Part shown: positions 54,964 through 64,000 of the stretch, piece by piece
Layout: each line of letters starts with the position of its first letter
How positions within the stretch are numbered: the first letter of the stretch is position 1
Assembly: GCA_029204225.1 (NCBI GenBank)
Contig: CM055111.1
Span: 23,684,899-23,748,898, forward strand
DNA from: Diphasiastrum complanatum
Taxonomy: Eukaryota; Streptophyta; Lycopodiopsida; Lycopodiales; Lycopodiaceae
Direction of reading: 5' to 3'
Length of the DNA stretch: 64,000 bases
The notes under the pieces: generated by a model
Told to the model about the DNA's origin: nothing
Database searches by the model: none
What the model saw: the letters and a program-made list of their open reading frames with translations, nothing else
Position numbers and translations under genes: made by a program

Positions 54964-55609
54964 TGTGAAAGTTTTCAGATCATTATGATCCAATCAACTT
55001 GAAATATCTTTGGTTAGAAAGAGAAATACACTACCAATCTCACCAATGTAGAAAAATCAGCATCTACACACAAAATGAGATGCAAACACTAATAGAATTT
55101 CATCAAACTTGAATGATGTGATAAATTACTGTTGCTATCTGTAAAAAACCAGCAAGCTACTGTCATTCACACATGTGAAACCGCAAATAGCATTTATGAA
55201 TCATTCTACACAAATTGCATGCAATCTCCAATATAGTGCACCAATGGATAGTAGAACCCAAGAGAACCATGTATATGCATGAAATGAGATAGAGAATGGA
55301 GAAGATCACTCTCTCCATGAGTTACATCCATTTATAACAGGTCCAAATCCTATTTGGCCACTTGGCTTTCCCTCCAAAATGCTAACCCTACTACTTTTGG
55401 GTCTAGATTCAATGTACCCGACTATTCAAATTTGAGTCTCCTAAAACTCGATTCCAAACTTTTCCACACTTTCAAAAAGTGTTTATTCAAATGCAATTTA
55501 GACTAATTAACTTTGAAAAGTTATTCTCTAAGTCTAAAACAAGTTATGGCCTCAATATGCCAAATATGAAAATATTGACAAAATGATCAAACTAGTTGAA
55601 TATTTCACA
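54964..55609 (-). repeat. 3' LTR of a copia element related to the intact one
   Basis: 646 bp from TGTGAAAGTTTTCAGATC to AATATTTCACA, with polypurine tract GAAGAGGGAG at 55610-55619 (minus strand). A TATAAATG box lies at 55329-55336 and the palindrome TTCACACATGTGAA at 55166-55179, 150 bp from it, the same spacing as in the intact LTR. Confidence 0.85.
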
Positions 55610-56685
55610 CTCCCTCTTCAACTAGTTTTAGCATAGACTTTGATAACACTCCAAGTGATGTCCTATGCTTCATGAACAAGTCTTTTCCCAATGCGTTGGT
55701 GAAGATATCAGCTACACATTCCCTTGAAGACACATGTTGAAGCTCCACCTCATTTGCAATGACTTGCTCTCTCACAAAATGATATTGCACCTCAATATGC
55801 TTGCTCCTAGCATGAAAGATAGGATTGGATGCCAACCTTTGGGTTGATTGATTGTCACAAAAGATGATTGAGCTCTCTGAAAAATCCAGCATGTGAAGAT
55901 CCTTGATCATCCTCTTGATCCATACCATCTCCTTTGTGCAATGTGTAAGAGCTTTGTACTCGGCCTCACTAGATGACAATGAGTTAGTGTCTTGTTTCTT
56001 TGACATCCATGGTATAGCTCCATCACCTATGAGCATACAATGAGCACTAATGGATTTCCTATCCATTACATCTCCAGCATAGTTTGAATCTGAGAATTCA
56101 AAAAGATTAGATAATGATCCCTCATACAATATGCCAAAATCTCGAGTTCCAATGATGTACCTCAAAACTCACTTTCCTAGATTCCAATGCTCCTCACTAG
56201 GATCTTGCATGAGTGAACTCAATTTTCCAACACAATAGCGTAGATTTGGTCTAGTAATGGTTAGATAGATGAGTGAACCCACTAGCTTCCTATAGAGCGT
56301 AATGTCCTCAAAGGATCTTTCATTACCTTTTATAGTTAGCTTTACATGAGACTCCATAGGTGTATCACTAGCTTTTGCATCTACCATATGAAATATTTCT
56401 AGAATAGAATTAGCATACTTTTCTTGACAAATGAAAGTAGATTGAGAAGATCTAATGACTTCTATTCCCAAAATGTAATGCAAGTTACCAAGATCATGCA
56501 CCTCAAACTCCTTCTTATGAGCACTTTTGATATCCCTCATCTTGATTGTCTCAACCACTCAAGATGATATAATCCACATAGATTAGCAAGATGGTAACAT
56601 CAATTCCGACAAACCTATAATAAAGTGAATGATCATACTCACTCATAACAAAGCCTTGAGAGATTGGTGATCTTCTAGTTGCATC
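55605..56685 (-). pseudogene. Copia RT C-terminus and RNase H (relative of the intact element)
   Basis: From 56685 down: SPISQGFVMSEYDHSLYY, ILLIYVDYIILSG (second catalytic Asp of YVDD is Tyr), a frame change, EVHDLGNLHYILGIEVIRSS, MESHVKLTIKGNERSFEDIT, a stop after HWNLGK, then 55605-56165 open: FSDSNYAGDVMDRKSISAH, ISAH...MSKKQDTNSLSSSEAEY, IFCDNQSTQRLASN, ADIFTNALGKDLF and LKLVEEGV. As in the intact element, the stop lies inside the LTR. It is joined at 56685 to a gypsy gag. Confidence 0.92.
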
Positions 56686-56689
56686 GGAG

Positions 56690-57230
56690 AAGACCTGGCA
56701 AAATTCTAACTTTATCCTCGTTTGTCTGCTCTTTGTTTGCTATGGTAATGGATTCAGGTTGCGACATATAACTATCCGCATCTTCAAATGATGATCCCTT
56801 AAAGAAATCATATCTAATTTTTGTAGATGTGGGTGGCGCTGGATTAGCCATATTAACAGATGGTGGTGAACTAGATGAACTTGGAGGATTTGAATCTAAA
56901 CTTCGCTCGAACAAAGAGTCTGAACTTGGTTCGGAAGTAGAATCAGACAAATCTGATTTAGGTGAATCTGTAGAACTTGGTGTTTCAACAGATCTTTCCT
57001 CAAATAAATCTACAAATGTTGTAGTAGCGTGTAAGAGATCATTAAACGCTTCAGGTGTTAATCTTGCTCTAACTAGCGAGTTTTGCAAATTATGCAAATA
57101 CAAATCTCTAGACTTCCTATATGCTTCTAAACATTGTGCACGCTCTAAACGTTTCTGTTCGATAATTGCTTGAGAGTATGTTCTTGGCATAGATGTAATA
57201 CACTTAAAAATATTGCAAAAGGTGAAATTC
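56690..57230 (-). pseudogene. Ty3/gypsy gag 5' fragment
   Basis: The ORF has two candidate starts (57232 and MPRTYSQAIIEQ at about 57190; the second is more likely). A helical N-terminus (RLERAQCLEAYRKSRDLYLH) and a Ser/Pro-rich linker precede FFKGSSFEDADSYMSQPESI and EQTNEDKVRILPGLL, the usual opening of a gypsy gag domain. The frame then runs into copia RT sequence at about 56685, so gag is truncated after roughly 180 residues. Confidence 0.8.
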
Positions 57231-57234
57231 ATCT

Positions 57235-57251
57235 CCCCGACAATGGCGCCA
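57235..57251 (-). other. Gypsy primer-binding site (TGGCGCC type)
   Basis: The minus strand reads TGGCGCCATTGTCGGGG, one or two bases from the TGGCGCCGTTGCCGGGG site common in plant Ty3/gypsy elements, just upstream of the gag start. Confidence 0.8.
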
Positions 57252-57740
57252 AATTATGTGGTGGCCTAGTCGTTATAGATTTCCACAAAATCAATGAATT
57301 ACGTAGTATAAAAGGTTTGATCATTCCCCAAGAGAGAGAATAATCTCATCTTTTGCATGGTAAATGTATGTATGATGATAAACAGACTAGAGTGCATAAA
57401 TGAATACTACAGCGACATAACTGGTTATCCAAAGATATTTGGGTAAATTGGCATTCAGGAACACCAATGATGAAACGATTTGGTCAAGGTCTGTAATTGT
57501 AAGAATAACTTTATCTTTCAGGCTTTTCAGGCATCAGGAAAGCAGTCAAAACTGACAACAACTAGCAATTAGATTCATCAAGCAGAATCACATTAGCTAA
57601 AAGTTCTTCTTAATCAAACACAGAGAATTAGTTTTTATCGCAGGAAGCAAACAAGACAGAGCCTCAATCAATCCCATTATCTGAACACATAGCTTATTCA
57701 AAGTTGAAGGAGTTTCTGCTAAAAGTTATGTTTAACTGCT
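57252..57740 (-). repeat. Probable gypsy 5' LTR fragment
   Basis: This lies between the gypsy primer site and copia sequence, where the 5' LTR should be. There is no ORF. A second LTR for comparison is absent, so limits are inferred only. Confidence 0.45.
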
Positions 57741-57744
57741 TCAG

Positions 57745-57945
57745 CTAATACCATGAATGTCCGAATGTACAACTTGAAAAGGCTTTGTAGATCTAGATGT
57801 AGATCTATTATAAAGTAGTTTATGTGACTTTGACAAAGCACAAGGCTCACAAACATGATTGATGCTAGTTAAAAATCTTGGAAGACCAATCACAACTTGC
57901 TTTCTAGCCATTTCCTCCATTGCTTTGAAGTTGAGATGTCCCATT
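57745..57945 (-). pseudogene. Copia integrase N-terminal fragment
   Basis: MGHLNFKAMEEMARKQ, CEPCALSKSHKLLYNRSTSR and VVHSDIHGIS correspond to residues about 442-507 of the intact polyprotein. The RT part at 55605-56685 has the same strand and family, so these are probably the two ends of one element whose middle (about 460 residues) was replaced by the gypsy piece. Confidence 0.82.
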
Positions 57946-60539
57946 ATAATGACCCTAAGGACAACCCCTAAGATGAGGATAGGAGAACACAATAGAAGAG
58001 ACTATGGAGCCAAACCACCCAACCAATCCTAGATCAAACCTAGATCTTGCCCCCAAGCCATGCCATGTGAAGTAAGAGGAGAAAAGAGAGATTGGTAACC
58101 TAAATCCAATATGTCAACGAGAGAATCCCTACCTCATTATATAGAGATTATATATTGTGCATGAAACCATGCAACCCCCATGCAGGTCAACTATAAATAC
58201 ATCACACCTCTGCATGTAGTCCTCCTACCTATATCCATCACACAGACATGCAATACTCCATATGTCTCAATTAGAGTGTTTGGGTCCTCTCAAGGTTAAT
58301 TAGTCACAAACTGGCCTTGACATGGAAATAAATCACGACATGACCAATAATCTCGAATACTGGAGGGCTGGTCTACCATATTAGGACTATTCCAGGTCCT
58401 TAACCGAATATGGCCATAACGTTCTTCCCTCCTTAAATTGCTTCTATCCTTAGAAGCTCCAAAAAATAGGAAAGAATTACAGTTCCTTTAACTTTCAGTA
58501 TTAACCGAGAAAATCATTATCCTTAATCTGACTTTCATATCAAACAAGTACTCAGAGAAAAAATATTTTCAACTGTTAATCTCAGTTATGGAGTACAAAC
58601 TCTAGAAAAGTACATTAAAAGATATATTTTCTCAACAAGGTTACACTCAACATAAGCTAGTAACATCACCTTCATGTAAAACACTTACATGAACGACTGA
58701 GTGAAATATTCCCTAACTTAGGAGACTAAAGTTAAAGAAAAGATGATGATTACAGTCTGAAATTATCCACAAACTCTGGCAGACAATTCATAAAAAACTT
58801 CCAAGTACAACTATCCTTAGAATCCAATTCTAAGATATGATAATTCATTCAACTAGAATCTCTAGAAGAATCATTAAGATATAGAATGATTAAAGCTCGA
58901 CTATGAGTATCCCATATACTCTTTTGAGTTAAATGCTCTTGTTTCTAGCACCAAATGCAAGAAAATAGCATTCATTCATTTTAATAGACTTGTCTGTCTC
59001 CTAGGATAACTGGAGATCCAATCAAATGAAAATTGTACTCAAGCATCTGCAGACCATAAACTGTAGCATAATAGTATCCACTAGATAAATTAAATTCTCC
59101 ACAAGTAAAATAACTTTCCTTGTGAGAATGTATGTGAGATCCACAAGCTCTCAATAAAATACTGGAGTAGAGAGACTCAAAACACTGATCCAAATTCTTA
59201 GTCAATGAATAGATCAAGAATTAATCATCACACTTAAAAATCGTCAGCATTCCTTTAAATCCTCTGACAATAAATATTTAGATTACTTATAATTCGTCAA
59301 TCATAATTTTCTGGAATCCAAAACCATACTGAATCATTTACAGGCTACTGGAGTATATGTCCAACATAACTCAGGAAAAGTGAGAATCATTCCAAAATCT
59401 TTCCACTAAGAAAATACTAGATTTAGGTATATTCTTCAAACAAGATTCTTTAACTGAAGTGCAAGATTCAAGTTTTATAAACCACTGATAATTAAAGACT
59501 GAACGCATACCAAAATGACAATCATCTTCAACTACAAAAGAAAACTTTAGATTACAATCCGAAATCACATCTAGATACCCAAAGTCCTGCTGAAATTCAA
59601 TTTAGTTATTATTCTTGGATTCATTATGATTTGTTATCCAATTGAGCACTCTGGGATATAATCACTAATGAGCTGAGTCTATTCCTTAACTAAGAAATAC
59701 TCTTTCCCAAGAATACTGTATATCCAATGCACACAATTTTAACTGATGAATCCAAATGATTCACTAATCATGCATCTTACAAGCAATATAAATCAAAACT
59801 ATCAGTTCCTGGTGAATCCACATCACACTGATCATTTTGCCAATTAACTTCATCCTGGAATAATCAACTACTCAAGTTAATTGCCAATGATTCGGAAATC
59901 TCAAATGTCTAGGTGAAGAATTTGATTATACTAGTATGAAACCACATTTAGATCCTTACCCAAATCATTTATAAGTTAATCCATAAATCTTCTATGCAAA
60001 GATTTGTTAACTCTGCAAGTATCTGTCAAGACAATACTTGATCATATGCTTATGTTCACCGACTAGGTTAAGTGCACCAAATAACTCTAGTAATCAGGAA
60101 TACACAGTAGATTCATACGAGATTAATCGTGCACATATGTGAATAATCTCACTATGACCTAGTACATAAACACATTTTTATCTAGCAGATTCCTCCAAAA
60201 CCCACATATGTTATTCACATATCACACTGAGATCTTGTAACTCAGCTACAAAAGTTTTTCTATTTCTCATGAGTAAATAACATATCCGAAAAATTCTTGA
60301 GATGAATAACATTCCTCTCAACAGTTTTTCAATCCCACTTCTAATTACATAATTTCTCCCGCTAAATCAACCTCTCTCTGATCCTAGTACTTAAACTAAG
60401 ATTAGGTTGACCCAATATAGAACTCTCAAACTTAAATCCTGATCAAACTTACTTCTATCCTAATCAAAATAAAATTAGTAACCTTTGACCTTTTACTGTA
60501 CTACTTATGTCTCCACCTGGTCTTAGCTCAAGCACCAAT
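57946..60539. other. Long noncoding stretch
   Basis: No gene is recognised in 2.6 kb. Composition is AT-rich with few ORFs. CCAATTGAGAATGG at its right end, reading TTGGTGCTTGAGC on the minus strand, looks like a gypsy-style primer region, so part of this may be an LTR-element leader; unproven. Confidence 0.35.
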
Positions 60540-61184
60540 TGAGAATGGAATTTGGATTATATTGGACCAATTCACCTTGTCAAAATATTGGAAAATCTTT
60601 TAATGTTGTGAGTATGGGTCCTAAAAATGCCAAAGATGAATTGAGCTCTTTTGGCTTAGTAAAGACCCATCTAAGAATAAAATATGCAAGGTAGGTAGAA
60701 GTAGAAACTCGAGCTAGTCATTTGTACTTTACATGCCACATTTAATGCATGAAAAGACTAGGTGTCACAATTAGACATAGTGAGGTGGCTTGGATAAGTC
60801 TAGATAGCTTGAGAGGTGGATTCACAACTCCAATTCAACTCAAAGTAGGAGGAGAGTCCATGGATCTATATATATGTGATGTACTTTCATTGAGAAAATG
60901 ATGAAATTTGTTTGTAATGCAAATTTGGAGACAAGCCCTTTGTGCCCTCTCTCTCTCTCTCTCCACGAGTTTTGTACTTGCTATTTTCTCTCTCTAGCCG
61001 AGTAGAGGCATTTATGATGCTTAGTCTTATGTTTTGTTGACAGATCTTGCTTGTAACACAATAATATTGCTTGTATGATCAGCTTTCCTATTGACAACCA
61101 ATGCTAGTCTGATCTTTATGGTGTTATTGTGCTTAGGAGATAAAAAATACATGTGTAGGGCGTCTCACACGTGTGAATTCAGCA
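60540..61184 (+). repeat. 5' LTR of a copia element running off the window
   Basis: It ends GTGTGAATTCAGCA directly before the primer site. The start TGAGAATGG at 60540 is chosen because it gives a TG...CA unit of 645 bp, close to its relatives; the partner LTR is outside the window. TATATATAT is at 60867-60875, a short CT-rich run follows near 60950, and CTCACACGTGTGAA at 61164-61177. Confidence 0.6.
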
Positions 61185-61196
61185 TGGTATCAGAGC
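61185..61196 (+). other. Primer-binding site (initiator-Met tRNA)
   Basis: TGGTATCAGAGC, continuing CTACC, directly after the LTR. Confidence 0.92.
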
Positions 61197-61923
61197 CTAC
61201 CTAAGTTTTACAAGCAAATCTAATCAAAAAGTTTGCAGATCTGATCAAATTTCAAGCTAGGAATTGTCTAGATTCTACCTTCTAGCTAGTTTGCAGTTTT
61301 CTTGTAATTTTGGGCTTCAAACCACATTGAATCAGCCAGATCAGGTATTGTACAGAATTTCAGGTGCTGGCACGTGTGAAATCCACCCATTTTTAGTCTG
61401 GTGGTTCTCTCTCACCTCAGATCCAAATTTCAAGCAAATTAGCCCACTAGAAAGCTAGAAATGTGTAAAATCTGATGCAATTTGAATCATGACAGTTGGA
61501 TAAGCCAATCAGAAGTTATAAGCTTTTGAAGAGTCGTAGGTAGGGTGCCTAGACCTATTGCAAATCGTGACTACATGTCATTTATTGCTTGAATGATCAC
61601 AAAAATCATCGAGAAGTTGACCAATCTCATCTATATGTGATTTAGACAAGATTTATAGGTTTTAGACAAATTGTTTCATATAAATAGATTGTATTTGAGC
61701 TAGTTTGACATTTTTGGAATATTTCACACGTGTGAAATTCAGAGAACCATAACTTTTGTCATACTTCATCTTTTTTGATGATTCAAATCTTGTTTTAGAG
61801 AGATTGTCAAGCTAGTGAGATCTATCTCACAGTTTAGGATTTGGTTCTGTACCCTTGATTGGTTCCTATAGTGAGAAGATAAGCAGTTCTTTCATCCATC
61901 TTTTTTGATTTCCATCATTCTTT
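61197..61923 (+). other. Leader of the copia element
   Basis: About 730 nt with no gene. It contains a perfect palindrome TTCACACGTGTGAA at 61723-61736 and a half-copy GCACGTGTGAAATCC near 61370. Confidence 0.6.
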
Positions 61924-62299
61924 ATGACTTCAATGGGTGTCTTTCTATTAGAAGCAAGTGAAAGATTGAGAACCTCCAATTACTCAATTTGGAAGGTTAG
62001 AATGGAATCTGACCTAATACTACAAGATGTGATGGATATTGTACTTGGCATTGAAGAAGAACCACAAATTTCTCAAGAAATTCCAAAGTACAAAAAGAGA
62101 GTCAGGATGGCTCTGCATTATATTAAGATGAATGTCTCAAATGACATCTTAAGAGAAATTGGTGCTTGTACTAATGCCAAAGATGCTTGGGATACTCTCA
62201 AGTCTATCTATGAGACAAAGAATACTTCTAGACTTCTAACACAAAACCAAAATTTTCAAAGTGTACAGAGAAGTGATGAATGTGCTTCATCTTATGAAT
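61924..62299 (+). pseudogene. Copia Gag N-terminal part, frameshifted
   Basis: FLLEASERLRTSNYSIWKV, DVMDIVLGIEEEPQI and ALHYIKMNVSNDILREIG match the Gag starts at 27436 and 37983. The frame closes at 62299. Comparison with relatives indicates that one base is missing near 62296, after CASSY; the next frame resumes at once with MRVKDLYKKL. The start ATG follows the family rule. Confidence 0.9.
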
Positions 62300-63944
62300 G
62301 AGAGTTAAAGACCTCTATAAAAAATTGTCATGCATAGGAGACTCCATTAACCAAAATGAACTTGTTCAAGTCATACTTAATGGGTTAAAGGAGGAATATG
62401 ACAACCTTGTTCAGAGTTATGCCATTAAGGAGGAGCTACCAAGTTTGGAAGCACTCCAAAGTGTGCTCATTTATGAAGAATCAAGACAAGAGTATAAACT
62501 CTTGAAAATGGAGAGACTATCTCTCAACATTGATGGTAAAGCCCTCTTTACCAAAGACAAGCACAAGACAAGAAGTAAGAATCAACACCAACCCTCTTCA
62601 AGCAAGAAGAAAGGAGAAGAGGATGAGTCCTCTCAAGCTTCCACATCCAAGAAGAAGAAGAAAAACATCAAGTGTTTCTTTTGTGACAAGAAGGAGCATT
62701 ATGCCACTAATTGCTTCAAGAAGAAGAGTCAATTCAAACAAGCCAACATTTCTAATGAAGAGAAGGAAGATGCTCATGCAAGTGATGGAGAGGGATCTCT
62801 TACGGTCTCGAGTTTTTCTTCATCACCTTCCAAGAAGGATGGTTCGTGGTACATCAACAGTGGAGCTTCTTCACATATGTGTAGCTCCAAGCATTCTTGT
62901 TCATCTATGTCACCTTATGAAGGAGCCAAGAAGTCCATCTACACAACAAATGATCATGAGTGTGCTATTGAAGGCATAGGGACCATTCCCTTAAAGCTTT
63001 CTTCATCAAAAGTTCTTTCTCTGTCTAAAGTACTTTTTGTTCCTAAGTTAACAAAAAATCCTATTAGTGTTGGGCAACTGTTTGATAGTGAACTAAATGT
63101 GAATTTCAATGTTGATACATGTACAATCAAGAAGCGTGATGAGATCCTTGCATTTGGGTCTAGATATGGTGGAATCTACAAGCTTGATCCAAAAGAGTAT
63201 GCTAACTCTTGTGATAGTGCTTTTGCTTCTCATATGTCTTTGGAGGAACTATGGCATAGAAGGTTGGGGCATCCTAACTATAATTCTATGGTGTCCATGG
63301 TCAAGAAAGCCAAAGCTATTGGCTTGCCTAATCTTATCTCCAAGAATTTCAAGCCATGTGAGGCTTGTGCCATATCTAAGTCTCATAAGAAGCCTTTTTC
63401 AAAGTCATCTATCAAGACTACACATCCATTGGAGCTCATACACTCGGATGTGCACTTCTCATCTTCAAAGAGCAAGGGTGGTGCTACTTGCTTTGTAACT
63501 TTCATTGATGATTTCACTAGATTTACTTGGGTATATCTTCTAGCTTCAAAATCTATGGTGTTTGACTATTTCCTAAAGTTCAAAGCTCTAGTTGAAAAGC
63601 AATCTTCTTACAAAATCAAGATTCTTAGAAGTGATGGAGGTGGTGAGTACACTTCCAATAAATTTCATGATTATTGTGAGCTTGAAGGCATCAAAAAGGA
63701 GTTTTCTTGTGCATATACACCATCTCAAAATGGGGTGGCTGAAAGAAAGAATAGAACACCGTGTGAATGTGCCAAAACCATTAGAATTGAGACATCCTTG
63801 CCAAAAGACTTTTGGGGTGAGGCTATCAATTGTTCAAACTATCTTTGCAATAGACTCCCTCATGTTGCACTTGGAGGAAAGTCACCATATGAAGCACTCT
63901 ATTTGAAGAAACCTAAGGTTGAACACCTTAGAGTATTTGGATGA
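62298..63944 (+). pseudogene. Copia Gag C-terminus, protease and integrase
   Basis: 548 open residues: Gag remainder, CCHC knuckle CFFCDKKEHYATNC (127-140), protease region SWYINSGASSHM in which the catalytic Asp is Asn (187, codon 62856-62858), LWHRRLGHPNYNSM and CEACAISKSHKKPF (integrase zinc module), core with SDVHFSSSKSKGG, LRSDGGGEYTSNKF and GVAERKNRTPCE keeping D, D and E. It ends at an in-frame TGA (63942) inside the conserved RVFGC motif; coding sequence continues beyond it to the window edge (ICFVHIPLETRKKDDP). So the copy has one frameshift, one stop and a dead protease but is otherwise young-looking. RT lies outside the window. Confidence 0.93.
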
Positions 63945-64000
63945 ATATGCTTTGTCCATATTCCCTTGGAAACGAGAAAGAAGGATGATCCTTGTGCAAG

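Noticed and set aside
61185-61196. TGGTATCAGAGC as part of a tRNA gene
   Set aside because: Only the 3' complement of the tRNA is present, directly after an LTR; it is a primer site. The same holds at 26630, 38581 and 43943.
62530-63906. Three ORFs of 104-149 residues overlapping the copia pol
   Set aside because: They are alternate-frame readings of the 548-residue frame that carries the real domain motifs.

Overview
The window is nuclear DNA of a land plant with a large, repeat-rich genome. The evidence is a plant-type receptor kinase gene with GT-AG introns, many Ty1/copia elements primed by initiator-Met tRNA (TGGTATCAGAGC primer sites), Ty3/gypsy elements, CACTA transposase remnants and long AT-rich stretches. 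The abundance of old, heavily mutated LTR elements and the unusual lectin kinase would fit a gymnosperm best, but that is inference and the sequence does not settle it. Only one ordinary host gene is convincing: a seven-exon lectin-domain receptor kinase at 21291-24425. Almost everything else is transposon or transposon debris.

Layout. 1-5 kb: copia tail with its 3' LTR (1030-2103), then two Ty3/gypsy wrecks in opposite orientations (2120-3420 minus, 3740-4846 plus). 5-11 kb: a 39-bp tandem repeat, a frame-broken hypothetical ORF (5586-6423), gypsy RNase H-integrase fused to a copia remnant (7528-11163). 11-20 kb: an LTR-like repeat with an inverted copy near 19.3 kb, a CACTA transposase remnant (11778-13640), a miniature LTR element (TRIM-like, 16901-17565), hairpin repeats, and a copia tail with LTR. 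21-24.5 kb: the receptor kinase. 25-30 kb: CACTA and copia scraps, then a copia-type element carrying gag and protease but no integrase or reverse transcriptase. 30-32 kb: a decayed gene of the DUF7869-like family.

33.4-39.2 kb holds a complete Ty1/copia element on the minus strand: two 654-bp LTRs differing at one base by eye, 5-bp target duplication TATTG, primer site, polypurine tract and one open 1316-residue polyprotein with all catalytic residues. It sits inside the RNase H region of an older copia element, whose two halves flank it. 40-48.6 kb: a minus-strand copia remnant, then an old plus-strand copia element with a 1.1-kb repeat-filled 5' LTR and a truncated 3' LTR. 50-58 kb: unidentified minus-strand ORFs, gypsy integrase followed by a second RNase H, and a copia relative of the intact element into which a gypsy 5' end has been spliced. 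60.5 kb to the end: the 5' part of another copia element with a frameshifted gag and a protease whose catalytic Asp is Asn.

The copia elements here are mostly relatives. Their LTRs share TGTGAAA-type ends in several cases, and most carry a 14-bp palindrome around CACACRTGTG at a similar distance downstream of the TATA box. The intact copy could in principle supply enzymes in trans to shortened relatives such as the gag-protease element; that is inference. All similarities were judged by reading; no database search was run.
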